Below are positions 1 to 7,087 of a stretch of DNA of 64,000 bases, in pieces; positions within the stretch are counted from its first letter, which is position 1, and every line of letters starts with the position of its first letter. A program made the translations under genes and the position numbers. The stretch is from Microbacteriaceae bacterium. Lineage in GTDB: Bacteria > Actinomycetota > Actinomycetes > Actinomycetales > Microbacteriaceae. The stretch spans positions 1 to 64,000 of the forward strand of contig JAODMT010000015.1 of the NCBI GenBank assembly GCA_025464975.1. Direction: 5' to 3'. The notes below the pieces were generated by a model, which saw nothing but the letters and a program-made list of their open reading frames with translations, was not told the DNA's origin and did no database searches.

Positions 1-30
1 CGGCGCGCTAACCAACTGCGCTACAGGGCC
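1..30 (-). tRNA. tRNA-Asp, 5' part only (runs off the window)
   Basis: The minus strand from position 30 leftward reads as the acceptor and D-arm half of a tRNA with the GGCCCTG start and the AGCGCAGTTGGTTAGCGCGCC D-arm typical of actinobacterial tRNA-Asp. The anticodon lies outside the window, so the isotype is inferred from the 5' half and from the usual Glu-Asp tandem order. It is 14 nt downstream of tRNA-Glu on the same strand, so the two are probably co-transcribed. Confidence 0.7.
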
Positions 31-44
31 TAGCTATTGTTTTG

Positions 45-117
45 TGACCCCAACGGGATTCGAACCCGTGTTAACGCCGTGAAAGGGCGCCGTCCTAGGC
101 CACTAAACGATGGGGCC
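45..117 (-). tRNA. tRNA-Glu (anticodon TTC)
   Basis: A 73-nt cloverleaf is visible on the minus strand. The 7-bp acceptor stem pairs GGCCCCA with TGGGGTC, the discriminator base is A, the T-arm contains GGTTCGAATCC, and the anticodon loop CTTTCAC gives TTC (anticodon complement at 81-83). CCA is not encoded. It is the first gene of a tRNA-Glu / tRNA-Asp pair transcribed leftward. Confidence 0.95.
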
Positions 118-288
118 GTGAAGTAAAAAACCTTCATAGCTACCGAGGGACAAGCATAGGGGAGCTCCGTCGGTTTGCCAAACCGTGAATGTCATGTCGT
201 GGCATCCGCGCGCCACTCCGTGTCTAATGGTGGCGACGGCGTGTGTCGTCGAGTAGCTTCGAATTCGTTGCCGACACTTCGAGGACCC

Positions 289-1536
289 ATGTCTAACGCC
301 GCCCGACGCAGAGCTGCAGGAGGCGTCAATCGCGCCGCCGGCCGTGCCGTGTGGATGGTGGCTTTCCTCGCTGCCTGCGTTCTGGCCAGTGGAACCCTCA
401 TCGCGCAGCACCCCGACGCCGCGTTCGCCGTGGACTACCCCAGTTGGGATGATGTGCAGGCCGCACGGCAGAGCAAGGCGGCGACCCAAGCCGAGGTCGC
501 CCGTGTGCAGGCCGCGCTCACCGGACTGCAGGCTGAGGTCGACTCCACCCAGGCCATTTCGCAACAGAAGGGCGACCTGTATCAGGCCGCCCAACAGAAA
601 TACGACGAGGCGGCCTTCAGGGCCGCCGAATTGAGGAAGCAAGCGGATGCTGCGCAGGCGACGGCAAACACGTCGCGCCAGCAGGCCGGACAGCTTGCCG
701 CACGGCTCTCCCGCTCCGGCGGTGACGATGTCTCCACCCGGCTCTTCTTCAGTGGGACGGAGGCGAAGAGCCTGCTCTCGCAACTCGGTCTCGCGAGCAT
801 GGTGCGGAGTCAATCCGCCGGGCTCTACGAAAAGGCCATTCAGGACCAAAACACGGCGCAATCGCTCACCGATCAGGCAGACGTGGCAAAGGCCGCGCTG
901 AAGATCCTGGCCGAGACCGCACAGACCGCGTTCGAGACCGCCGCCGCCGCTGCAGAGGCCGCCGCGGCCGCCCTTTCGGCGCAGCAGGACAATATTGCGA
1001 GACTGCAGGCGCAACTCGCCACCCTCACGACCAACGTTGATCACCTGGAGTCCGAGTACACCGCGGGGATCAAGGCGCAGTGGGGCGATTCGGCGGGCCT
1101 CGGCGCGGGCAAGATCAGCGCGACCGGTTGGGCGCGGCCAGCGGGTGGTCACATTTCGAGCCCGTTCGGGTTCCGACTGAACCCCTACACGAAGTCATAT
1201 GCCTTCCATGCGGGCACCGACCTCGGAGCCAGCTGCAACTCGCCGATCTTCGCGGCGCACAGCGGCACGGTCGCATATGCCGGCTGGAACGGCGGATACG
1301 GCAACTTCATTTTGATTGAGGACGGCGACGGCGTTTCAACCGGGTACGGCCACATCGTTAACGGCGGAATTCACGTCGCGATCGGTCAGACCGTCGGAGT
1401 CGGGCAGCCAATCGCCCTCGTGGGAAGCACCGGTCATTCCACGGGTTGCCATCTGCACTTCGAGGTGCGTACGGGCGGAATCGCCTCGGATGCCGTGCCG
1501 TTCATGCGCAGCAACGGCATCGAACTGGCCAACTGA
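289..1536 (+). CDS. Secreted M23 family metallopeptidase (peptidoglycan hydrolase), copy 1 of 3
   Basis: Putative zinc-dependent peptidoglycan endopeptidase of 415 aa. A long signal peptide with a basic N-terminus ends at an AFA cleavage site before VDYPSW. Residues about 55-280 are an Ala/Gln-rich coiled coil that resembles the regulatory coiled coils of EnvC/NlpD-like M23 enzymes. The C-terminal LytM domain keeps the metal ligands: HAGTD (H307, D311) and HLHFEV (H388, H390), with GYGHI between them. ATG at 289 was chosen over an upstream in-frame start at 175 because the signal peptide begins here and GAGGA lies 3-4 nt upstream. It heads a tandem of three paralogues, and unlike the next two it has no phased TGTTAC array upstream. 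M23 activity is inferred from the family; the cleaved bond is unknown. Confidence 0.88.
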   Translation: MSNAARRRAAGGVNRAAGRAVWMVAFLAACVLASGTLIAQHPDAAFAVDYPSWDDVQAARQSKAATQAEVARVQAALTGLQAEVDSTQAISQQKGDLYQAAQQKYDEAAFRAAELRKQADAAQATANTSRQQAGQLAARLSRSGGDDVSTRLFFSGTEAKSLLSQLGLASMVRSQSAGLYEKAIQDQNTAQSLTDQADVAKAALKILAETAQTAFETAAAAAEAAAAALSAQQDNIARLQAQLATLTTNVDHLESEYTAGIKAQWGDSAGLGAGKISATGWARPAGGHISSPFGFRLNPYTKSYAFHAGTDLGASCNSPIFAAHSGTVAYAGWNGGYGNFILIEDGDGVSTGYGHIVNGGIHVAIGQTVGVGQPIALVGSTGHSTGCHLHFEVRTGGIASDAVPFMRSNGIELAN

Positions 1537-1590
1537 CGCCTCTCGTACGCGAGGACAACTCGGTCATGAATGGCCAAGTTGATGCGTAAT

Positions 1591-1630
1591 TGTTACTGTG
1601 GAACTGTTACCAGTGTTACTGGAGTAACCA
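1591..1630 (+). promoter_or_regulatory. Phased TGTTAC/GTAACA half-site array upstream of M23 copy 2 (MtrA-like operator)
   Basis: Three TGTTAC half-sites occur within 30 bp. On the minus strand two perfect copies are spaced 9 bp apart (GTAACA-ctg-GTAACA), and GTTAC-tgga-GTAAC forms an inverted repeat at the downstream end. MtrA response regulators of actinobacteria bind loosely conserved direct repeats of GTAACA-like half-sites and control M23/NlpC cell-wall hydrolase genes. Assignment to MtrA is inference from motif and target type. Confidence 0.5.
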
Positions 1631-1665
1631 AAGGTGCCGTCTAGGCCCGGAGATCAGGGACGAAT

Positions 1666-2961
1666 TTGCTCACGACGACAGGCGCCACACGGCTTCCACT
1701 CGCTCATCGACGCGGCCGACGCACGCGATGGATGGCCGTAATGGCGGGGCTGTCGGTCGCGGTCAGCGGCACAATAATCGGGATCAGCTCTGATGCCGCA
1801 TTCGCCACGAGCTACCCGAGCTACGCCGACGTTCAGGCCGCAAAGGCCAGCGAGGCGGCCAAGTCGGCCGAGATCGCGACCCTCCAGGGTCTGCTCGCCA
1901 CTCTGCAAAACAATGTGAAATCGGCCCAAGCGCTCGCCGTACAAAAGGGCACCGATGCGCAAACGGCCCAGACCAAACTCGACGAAGCGACAACAACGCT
2001 CACGAAGCTCACTCAGCAGGCGGCCAGCGCTCAGGCCGAGGCAACCAAGACCAAGAACGAGGCCGGGCAACTCGCCGCGCAGCAAGCCCGCTCCGGCGGA
2101 GGCGACCTTACCGCCACTCTGTTCTTCGGCGGAAGCAAAACGGATGGGTTGCTCACCCAGCTCGGTCTCGCGAGCATGGTGAAGGACCAGTCGTCTGGCC
2201 TCTACGCGAAGGCAATCCAGAACGAGCACACCGCACAATCCCTCACGGACCAGGCGGGCATTGCGAAGACCGCGCTAAAAGGCCTCGCCGACGATGCCCA
2301 GAAGGCTCTCGCCGACGCGGTCGCCGCGTCGCAGGCGGCTTCGGACGCGCTCGCGGCCCAGCAGGCGCACCAGATCGAGCTGAACGCGCAGCTCGCGGTA
2401 CTCACCACGAACGCGACCCAGACGGAGGCCTCCTACAACGCCGGAGTCGCCGCTGCCCGAGCCGCTGCTGCGGCGGCTGCCGCGGCCGCTGCGGCAGCCG
2501 GGGCTTCCGCTCCCTCGGCGCCGGCAGGTCAGATCACATCCTCCGGATGGGCTCGCCCCTCGGCTGGCCACATTTCGAGCCCCTATGGCTACCGCATCGA
2601 CCCCTACACCGGCGCCTATGCGCTGCATGAGGGCACCGACCTCGCGCCCGGTTGCAATTCGCCGATCTACGCCGCACACAGCGGCACGGTCGTGATGGCC
2701 GGACCGTATGGCGGCTACGGAAACTACATCCGAATCCGCAACAACGACGATGGAAGCTACATGACGGCCTACGGCCACATCGTGAACGGGGGGACCCTCG
2801 TCCACGTCGGCCAGACGGTGTCGGTCGGTCAAAACATCGCTCGCGTCGGTTCGACCGGCTGGTCCACCGGGTGCCACCTGCACTTCGAGGTCTACCACAA
2901 CGGAACGACTATCGACCCGGTTCCGTTCATGCGCGCTCACGGCGTCGAACTGGCAAACTGA
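1666..2961 (+). CDS. Secreted M23 family metallopeptidase, copy 2 of 3
   Basis: A 431-aa paralogue of the preceding gene. It has a signal peptide (cleavage after AFA, before TSYPSY), an Ala/Lys/Gln-rich coiled coil over residues about 55-260, an almost pure alanine linker near residues 262-285, and a LytM domain with HEGTD (H321, D325) and HLHFEV (H404, H406). The TTG start at 1666 is preferred because CAGGGA lies 6 nt upstream and the basic n-region is kept; an internal ATG at 1732 would lose the arginine-rich part. It is the second of three tandem same-strand copies, 129 bp after the first. The intervening DNA holds the phased operator, so it probably has its own promoter. Confidence 0.87.
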   Translation: MLTTTGATRLPLAHRRGRRTRWMAVMAGLSVAVSGTIIGISSDAAFATSYPSYADVQAAKASEAAKSAEIATLQGLLATLQNNVKSAQALAVQKGTDAQTAQTKLDEATTTLTKLTQQAASAQAEATKTKNEAGQLAAQQARSGGGDLTATLFFGGSKTDGLLTQLGLASMVKDQSSGLYAKAIQNEHTAQSLTDQAGIAKTALKGLADDAQKALADAVAASQAASDALAAQQAHQIELNAQLAVLTTNATQTEASYNAGVAAARAAAAAAAAAAAAAGASAPSAPAGQITSSGWARPSAGHISSPYGYRIDPYTGAYALHEGTDLAPGCNSPIYAAHSGTVVMAGPYGGYGNYIRIRNNDDGSYMTAYGHIVNGGTLVHVGQTVSVGQNIARVGSTGWSTGCHLHFEVYHNGTTIDPVPFMRAHGVELAN

Positions 2962-3040
2962 CCCGGCTGGGGCGCTCTCCCGGCGCCCACCTCCCCTACC
3001 ACGCATTTGCGCGGAAGGGTGGCTATTTGAGGCAAGTTCT

Positions 3041-3080
3041 TGTTACTGTGACAGCTGTTGACAATGTTACTGATGTGACT
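3041..3080 (+). promoter_or_regulatory. Phased half-site array upstream of M23 copy 3 (MtrA-like operator)
   Basis: The minus strand reads GTCACA-tca-GTAACA-ttg-TCAACA-gct-GTCACA, four related hexamers at an exact 9-bp period, followed directly by a fifth overlapping GTAACA. The plus-strand start TTGTTACTGTG is identical to the start of the array before copy 2, while most surrounding sequence differs, so the element is conserved between the paralogues. Regulation by MtrA is inferred. Confidence 0.5.
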
Positions 3081-3112
3081 GCGGGGGGATCTGCGGCGCG
3101 TTACGGGGACTC

Positions 3113-4519
3113 ATGAAGCGCATACCGCAGGGCAGCACGGCGGCCGGCCGGGGCAGTAGCCGCCGCCGCGCCCCGCGATCGACGGCCGTGATTGCGGTGC
3201 TGACGGTCTTGGTGACAGCTGCCGTTCTCGGATCCGGCGCTCAAGTGGCCTTCGCCACCAGCTACCCCAGCTGGTCCGACGTGCAGGCGGCCCGAAACAG
3301 TGTCAGCGCCAAGGAAGCCCAGATCGGCGTACTCGATCGGCTGCTTTCCGGACTGCAAGCCGCCGTCAGCCAGGCCCAGTCGCTCGCGGAACGCAAGGGC
3401 GCCGAATACCAGGCAGCCCAACAGAAGTACGACGAAGCAACCTTCAAAGCCGCCGAACTGCAGAAGCTTGCGGACGTGGCAAAGACCAAGGCCGACAAGT
3501 CAGAGCAACAGGCCGGCCAACAGGCCGCACGCCTGGCGCGAGTGGGAGGCAGTAACCTCTCGGCTCGGCTCTTCTTCGGTGGAGGCAGCAGCGACGGCCT
3601 GCTCTCGCAACTGGGCCTCGCGAGCGTGGTTAAGGACCAATCGGCCGGCCTATATCAAAAGGCCGCGCAGGATCTGAATTCCGCGCAGTCGCTCACCGAT
3701 CAGGCGAACGTCGCGAAGTCGGCCCTCCGTGATCTCTCCGACGCGGCCAAGACCGCACTCGAGGAGGCATCCGCCGCGTCGGATGCCGCGACCGCGGCGC
3801 TCGGCGAGCAACAGGACAACAAGGGTCGCCTCGAGGCCCAGCGGGCCGTTCTCGTCAACAACACGAACATGACCGAGGCCGACTACAACACCGGTGTGAA
3901 GGTTGCAGCCGCCGCTGCTGCCGCCGCCGCCAAGATCGAGAAGGACAAGCAAGCCGCCGCCGCCGCGGCTTGGGCTGCAGCGCACCCGCCGTCGACCGGT
4001 GGGAGCGGAAGTAGCGGAAGCAGCGGAAGTAGCGGAAGCAGCGGAAGCAGCGGAAGCAGCGTTTCAGCCGGAAGCGGAAGCAGTTCGGGCGGTGGGTCAA
4101 CGGCAAGCCCGAGCGGCTGGGTCCGTCCCTCCGCTGGGAAAGTGTCCAGCCCGTATGGATGGCGGATCAACCCGGTGACCAAGGAAGAGGCACTACACGC
4201 CGGAACGGATCTCGCGCCGGGTTGCAACGCACCGATCTTCGCGGCTCACTCCGGAACCATTACCTTCGCCGGGCCGAACGGCGGCTATGGCAACTTCATT
4301 CTGATGAACAACGGCGACGGAGTATCCACCGGATACGGACACATCGTGGACGGCGGCATCCTTGTGCACCAAGGACAATCGGTCGCCGCGGGACAGCAGA
4401 TTGCCCGCGTTGGCAGCACCGGTCAGTCGACCGGATGTCACCTCCACTTCGAGGTGCGCCCTCGCGGAGTGGCCGTGGACGCCGGCCCATTCATGGCGGC
4501 TCGCGGCGTCTCGCTCTAG
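3113..4519 (+). CDS. Secreted M23 family metallopeptidase, copy 3 of 3, with GSS-repeat linker
   Basis: The longest of the three paralogues (468 aa). The signal peptide ends in AFA before TSYPSW. A coiled coil covers about residues 55-290 and is followed by an Ala-rich stretch and a low-complexity linker of repeated Gly-Ser-Ser units (about residues 300-330). The linker is encoded by a 9-bp nucleotide repeat (AGCGGAAGY) near 4010-4070. The C-terminal LytM domain has HAGTD (H362, D366) and HLHFEV (H443, H445). ATG at 3113 follows a GGGGAC-like ribosome site. The glycine/serine linker is presumed to give the catalytic domain reach into the wall. Because the repeat unit is a multiple of three, slippage would change linker length without breaking the frame. 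Confidence 0.88.
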   Translation: MKRIPQGSTAAGRGSSRRRAPRSTAVIAVLTVLVTAAVLGSGAQVAFATSYPSWSDVQAARNSVSAKEAQIGVLDRLLSGLQAAVSQAQSLAERKGAEYQAAQQKYDEATFKAAELQKLADVAKTKADKSEQQAGQQAARLARVGGSNLSARLFFGGGSSDGLLSQLGLASVVKDQSAGLYQKAAQDLNSAQSLTDQANVAKSALRDLSDAAKTALEEASAASDAATAALGEQQDNKGRLEAQRAVLVNNTNMTEADYNTGVKVAAAAAAAAAKIEKDKQAAAAAAWAAAHPPSTGGSGSSGSSGSSGSSGSSGSSVSAGSGSSSGGGSTASPSGWVRPSAGKVSSPYGWRINPVTKEEALHAGTDLAPGCNAPIFAAHSGTITFAGPNGGYGNFILMNNGDGVSTGYGHIVDGGILVHQGQSVAAGQQIARVGSTGQSTGCHLHFEVRPRGVAVDAGPFMAARGVSL

Positions 4520-4554
4520 CTCAGAACTGCCATCTGCGGCCGGTGTGCCCCAAA

Positions 4555-4625
4555 ACGCAGGAGATTCACCACTGCGACGGGCGCTTGCGGCGTGGTGGCG
4601 GCGTGTGGCGGTGAATTTCCTGCGT
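4555..4625. repeat. 71-bp inverted-repeat element, copy A (convergent intergenic)
   Basis: The left arm ACGCAGGAGATTCACC (4555-4570) pairs with the right arm GGTGAATTTCCTGCGT (4610-4625) with one mismatch in 16. A second element with nearly the same arms and exactly the same total length lies at 27135-27205. Both sit between convergent genes, so each may act as a bidirectional terminator. The conserved ends with a diverged middle also fit a miniature mobile or REP-like element. Confidence 0.65.
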
Positions 4626-4729
4626 ATTCGATTGGGCCGGGTGGCGGCGAGGACACCCAAGAATGTGAAATGCCCCCTCGGTTCGACCGCAGCCGAACCG
4701 ACGGGGCAAACGAGTCGCGGAGTCCTGAC

Positions 4730-5224
4730 TCAGTGTCCGCCCTCTTCGGCGAGTTTCGCGATGCCGGCTTGAACAATGGCCTCCGCCTCGGCGGCGTTTC
4801 CCCAGCCCTCGGTCTTGACCCACTTGCCTGGCTCGAGATCCTTGTAGTGCTCGAAGAAGTGCTCGATTTCCTTGCGGGTGTACTCCGGAATGTCCTCGAC
4901 GTCCTGCAGCCAGGCCCAGCGCGGGTCCTTCGCCTGAACGGCAATCACCTTGGCATCCGAGCCGCCGTCGTCCGTCATGTTGAACACGCCGATCGGTCGC
5001 ACCGACAGGCCGACTCCGGGGAACAGCGGGTAGTCGAGTAGAACGAGAACGTCCACGGGGTCACCGTCAAGTCCGAGGGTGTTTTCGAAGAAGCCGTAGT
5101 CCGTCGGGTAGACGAAACCGGTGAACAGCACCCGGTCGAGGTAGACCCGACCGGTCTTATGGTCCACCTCGTATTTGTTCTTGCTTCCCTTGGGGATCTC
5201 GATGATGGCGTCGTAGCTGGCCAT
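4730..5224 (-). CDS. ppa: Inorganic pyrophosphatase
   Basis: Family I soluble pyrophosphatase of 164 aa, which hydrolyses PPi to two phosphates in the cytosol and so drives biosynthetic reactions. The acidic metal-binding signature DGDPVDVLVL lies near residues 53-62. The conserved N-terminal EIPKGSKNKYE stretch and the later KDPRW motif are present, and the length is normal for bacterial enzymes. ATG at 5224 has AGGAGC upstream on the minus strand. It is divergent from tilS across only 46 bp, and its 3' end faces M23 copy 3 with the inverted-repeat element between them. Confidence 0.96.
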   Translation of the reverse strand: MASYDAIIEIPKGSKNKYEVDHKTGRVYLDRVLFTGFVYPTDYGFFENTLGLDGDPVDVLVLLDYPLFPGVGLSVRPIGVFNMTDDGGSDAKVIAVQAKDPRWAWLQDVEDIPEYTRKEIEHFFEHYKDLEPGKWVKTEGWGNAAEAEAIVQAGIAKLAEEGGH

Positions 5225-5270
5225 GGCAGGTGCTCCTGAAGTTCGTTGGCGGACGCAATAACGTTATCGG

Positions 5271-6281
5271 ATGGACACCCGACCCCGACTGACTCCCGCG
5301 ATGGCCGATGTGCGCCGTGCCGTGCGATCCTCGTTGGTCGAGCTAGCGGCGTCGCATCCCGGGTCGCCGGTTCTGTTCCTCGTCGCCCTCAGCGGCGGAC
5401 CCGACTCGCTCGCTCTCGCCGCGGCGACCGCCTTCGAGGCTGGTCGCCTTGTCGATGTGGCGGCCGGAGCCGTCATCGTCGACCACGGATTGCAGGAGGG
5501 ATCCGCGGATGTTGCGGCCAACGCGGCCGCGCAAGCTCGGACGCTCCGTCTTGACCCGGTGATTGTCAAGACGGTCGCGGTCGGCACAGCGGGTGGACCG
5601 GAGGCGGCCGCGCGGGATGCTCGTTACGCGGCGCTCGCCGAGGCGTCGATCGAATGTGGGGCGGCCGGAGTGTTGCTCGGCCACACCCTCGACGACCAGG
5701 CCGAGACCGTGCTGCTTGGGCTCGCGCGAGGCAGCGGTCCGGCGAGTCTCACCGGGATGGACTACCGTTCCGGAATCTTCATCCGCCCGCTCCTGAAGAT
5801 TCGGAGGGCGACCACGGCCCGGTTCTGCTTTGACTCCGGGATGGAGCCGTGGATCGATCCGCACAACGATGACGAACGGTTCACCCGGGTGCGGGTGCGG
5901 AATCGGGTCTTGCCGACGCTCGAGAAGGAACTCGGGCCGGGCGTCGCCGAGGCACTCTCCCGCACGGCGATTCAGCTGCGCGAAGACGCAGATGCCCTCG
6001 ATCTCTTCGCGAGGGACCAGCTCGAGGAACTGGCCGAGCACGCCGAGGCGGGAATCTCGCTGCCGGCGAAGGCCCTCGCGAGCAATCCGCCCGCCCTGCG
6101 GCAGCGCATCATTCGCATGACCGTCGCAGCCGAGTTTGGGCTCAGTCTCACCCGCGCGCACACCCTCGAAGTGGCCCGCCTCGCGACCGAGTGGCACGGC
6201 CAGGGTCCCGTCGACCTCCCCGGCCTTAGGGTTGAGAGGCAGGACGGCCTGCTCATCTTCAGTTCGACACGAGAGGCCTAG
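5271..6281 (+). CDS. tilS: tRNA(Ile)-lysidine synthase
   Basis: ATP-dependent enzyme that converts C34 of tRNA-Ile(CAU) to lysidine so that it reads AUA. The 336-aa protein carries the PP-loop SGGPDS at residues 41-46, and the family motifs GHTLDDQAETVLLGLARGSG and VRVRNRVLPTLE follow. The C-terminal region is short, as in other actinobacterial TilS. TAACGT lies 6 nt before the ATG (5259-5264), a spacing that suggests a leaderless transcript. It opens the co-oriented run tilS-hpt-ftsH-fol. Confidence 0.94.
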   Translation: MDTRPRLTPAMADVRRAVRSSLVELAASHPGSPVLFLVALSGGPDSLALAAATAFEAGRLVDVAAGAVIVDHGLQEGSADVAANAAAQARTLRLDPVIVKTVAVGTAGGPEAAARDARYAALAEASIECGAAGVLLGHTLDDQAETVLLGLARGSGPASLTGMDYRSGIFIRPLLKIRRATTARFCFDSGMEPWIDPHNDDERFTRVRVRNRVLPTLEKELGPGVAEALSRTAIQLREDADALDLFARDQLEELAEHAEAGISLPAKALASNPPALRQRIIRMTVAAEFGLSLTRAHTLEVARLATEWHGQGPVDLPGLRVERQDGLLIFSSTREA

Positions 6282-6286
6282 CGCCA

Positions 6287-6838
6287 ATGGAATACAGCGA
6301 CATCGCCGACGATCTCACGAGCGTGCTGGTCACGGAAAAGGAGATTCACGAGAAGATCGCCGAGCTCTCTCGCCGCATCGAGGCCGACTACGCCGGGGAG
6401 AATCTGCTGCTCGTCGGAGTGCTGCGAGGTGCCGTCATGTTGATGGCTGACCTGGCGCGGGAGCTCAAGCTGCCGATTGAAATGGATTGGATGGCGGTCT
6501 CCTCCTACGGGTCGGGCACGAAATCATCCGGTGTAGTCCGCATTCTCAAAGACCTCGACTCCGACCTGCAGGGGCGCAAGGTGCTCATCGTCGAGGACAT
6601 CATCGACTCCGGACTCACGCTGTCCTGGTTGCGCACCAACCTCGAGAACCGGGGCGCGGCCTCGGTGGAAATTTGCGCGCTGCTCCGCAAACCCGACGCG
6701 GCGAAGGTGCAGGTCGACGTGCGGTACATCGGCTTCGAGATCCCCAATGCGTTCGTCGTCGGCTACGGGCTTGACTATGCGGAGAAGTACCGCAATTTCC
6801 GGGACATCGGGGTGCTCGCACCGCACGTGTACGCGTAG
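6287..6838 (+). CDS. hpt: Hypoxanthine phosphoribosyltransferase
   Basis: Purine salvage enzyme that transfers the phosphoribosyl group from PRPP to hypoxanthine (and usually guanine). At 183 aa it has the normal length. The PRPP-binding motif VLIVEDIIDSGLTL is at about residues 99-112, the flexible-loop SSYGSG motif is near 72-77, and the purine-site region VDVRYIGFEIPNAFVVGYGLD is near the C-terminus. It starts 5 bp after tilS, and the tilS-hpt-ftsH order is conserved in many Gram-positive bacteria. Confidence 0.96.
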   Translation: MEYSDIADDLTSVLVTEKEIHEKIAELSRRIEADYAGENLLLVGVLRGAVMLMADLARELKLPIEMDWMAVSSYGSGTKSSGVVRILKDLDSDLQGRKVLIVEDIIDSGLTLSWLRTNLENRGAASVEICALLRKPDAAKVQVDVRYIGFEIPNAFVVGYGLDYAEKYRNFRDIGVLAPHVYA

Positions 6839-6840
6839 CG

Positions 6841-6985
6841 CGCTGGAGCTATGGCGATCGCGCCAGCGATCGTGCGACGCCAGCGCCGACTGAGCTTGCG
6901 AAGGCGGTTGTCAACGCTGGAGCTATGGCGATCGCGCCAGCGATCGTGCGACGCCAGCGCCGACTGAGCTTGCGAAGGCGGTTGT
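6841..6985. repeat. Tandem duplication of a 71-bp GC-rich unit (period 74)
   Basis: The 71-bp block 6841-6911 recurs without mismatch at 6915-6985, separated by a 3-nt junction. Each unit holds CGCTGG/CCAGCG inverted repeats around GGCGATCGCGCC, so each can fold on itself. It fills most of the hpt-ftsH gap and is non-coding. A recent local duplication or a multicopy intergenic element would both explain it. Confidence 0.85.
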
Positions 6986-6988
6986 ATT

Positions 6989-7037
6989 ACGCCCACGGCA
7001 AACACGCAGCGGCCACCCAGTGCGGCTCCGGTAGCCT
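6989..7037 (+). promoter_or_regulatory. Putative ftsH promoter region with degenerate ClgR-like site
   Basis: ACGCCCACGGCAAACA (6989-7004) differs by one base from the ClgR-like ACGCCCACGGCGAACA upstream of clpC. A TAGCCT hexamer at 7032-7037 is a plausible -10. Transcription would then begin near 7044, within reach of the ATG at 7088. Both parts are motif inference. Confidence 0.3.
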
Positions 7038-7087
7038 TGGCTCACATTCTTCGTCAGAAAGGTGCCGGGCTGGACTCCCGGATCACT

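Noticed and set aside
175-288. N-terminal extension of M23 copy 1
   Set aside because: It would put 38 residues before a perfect signal peptide and starts at a non-ATG codon without a ribosome site.
4010-4070. Regularly spaced short repeats considered as a possible CRISPR-like array
   Set aside because: The repeats are 9-bp units without spacers inside a coding region and encode a Gly-Ser-Ser linker. No CRISPR array or cas gene was seen anywhere in the window.
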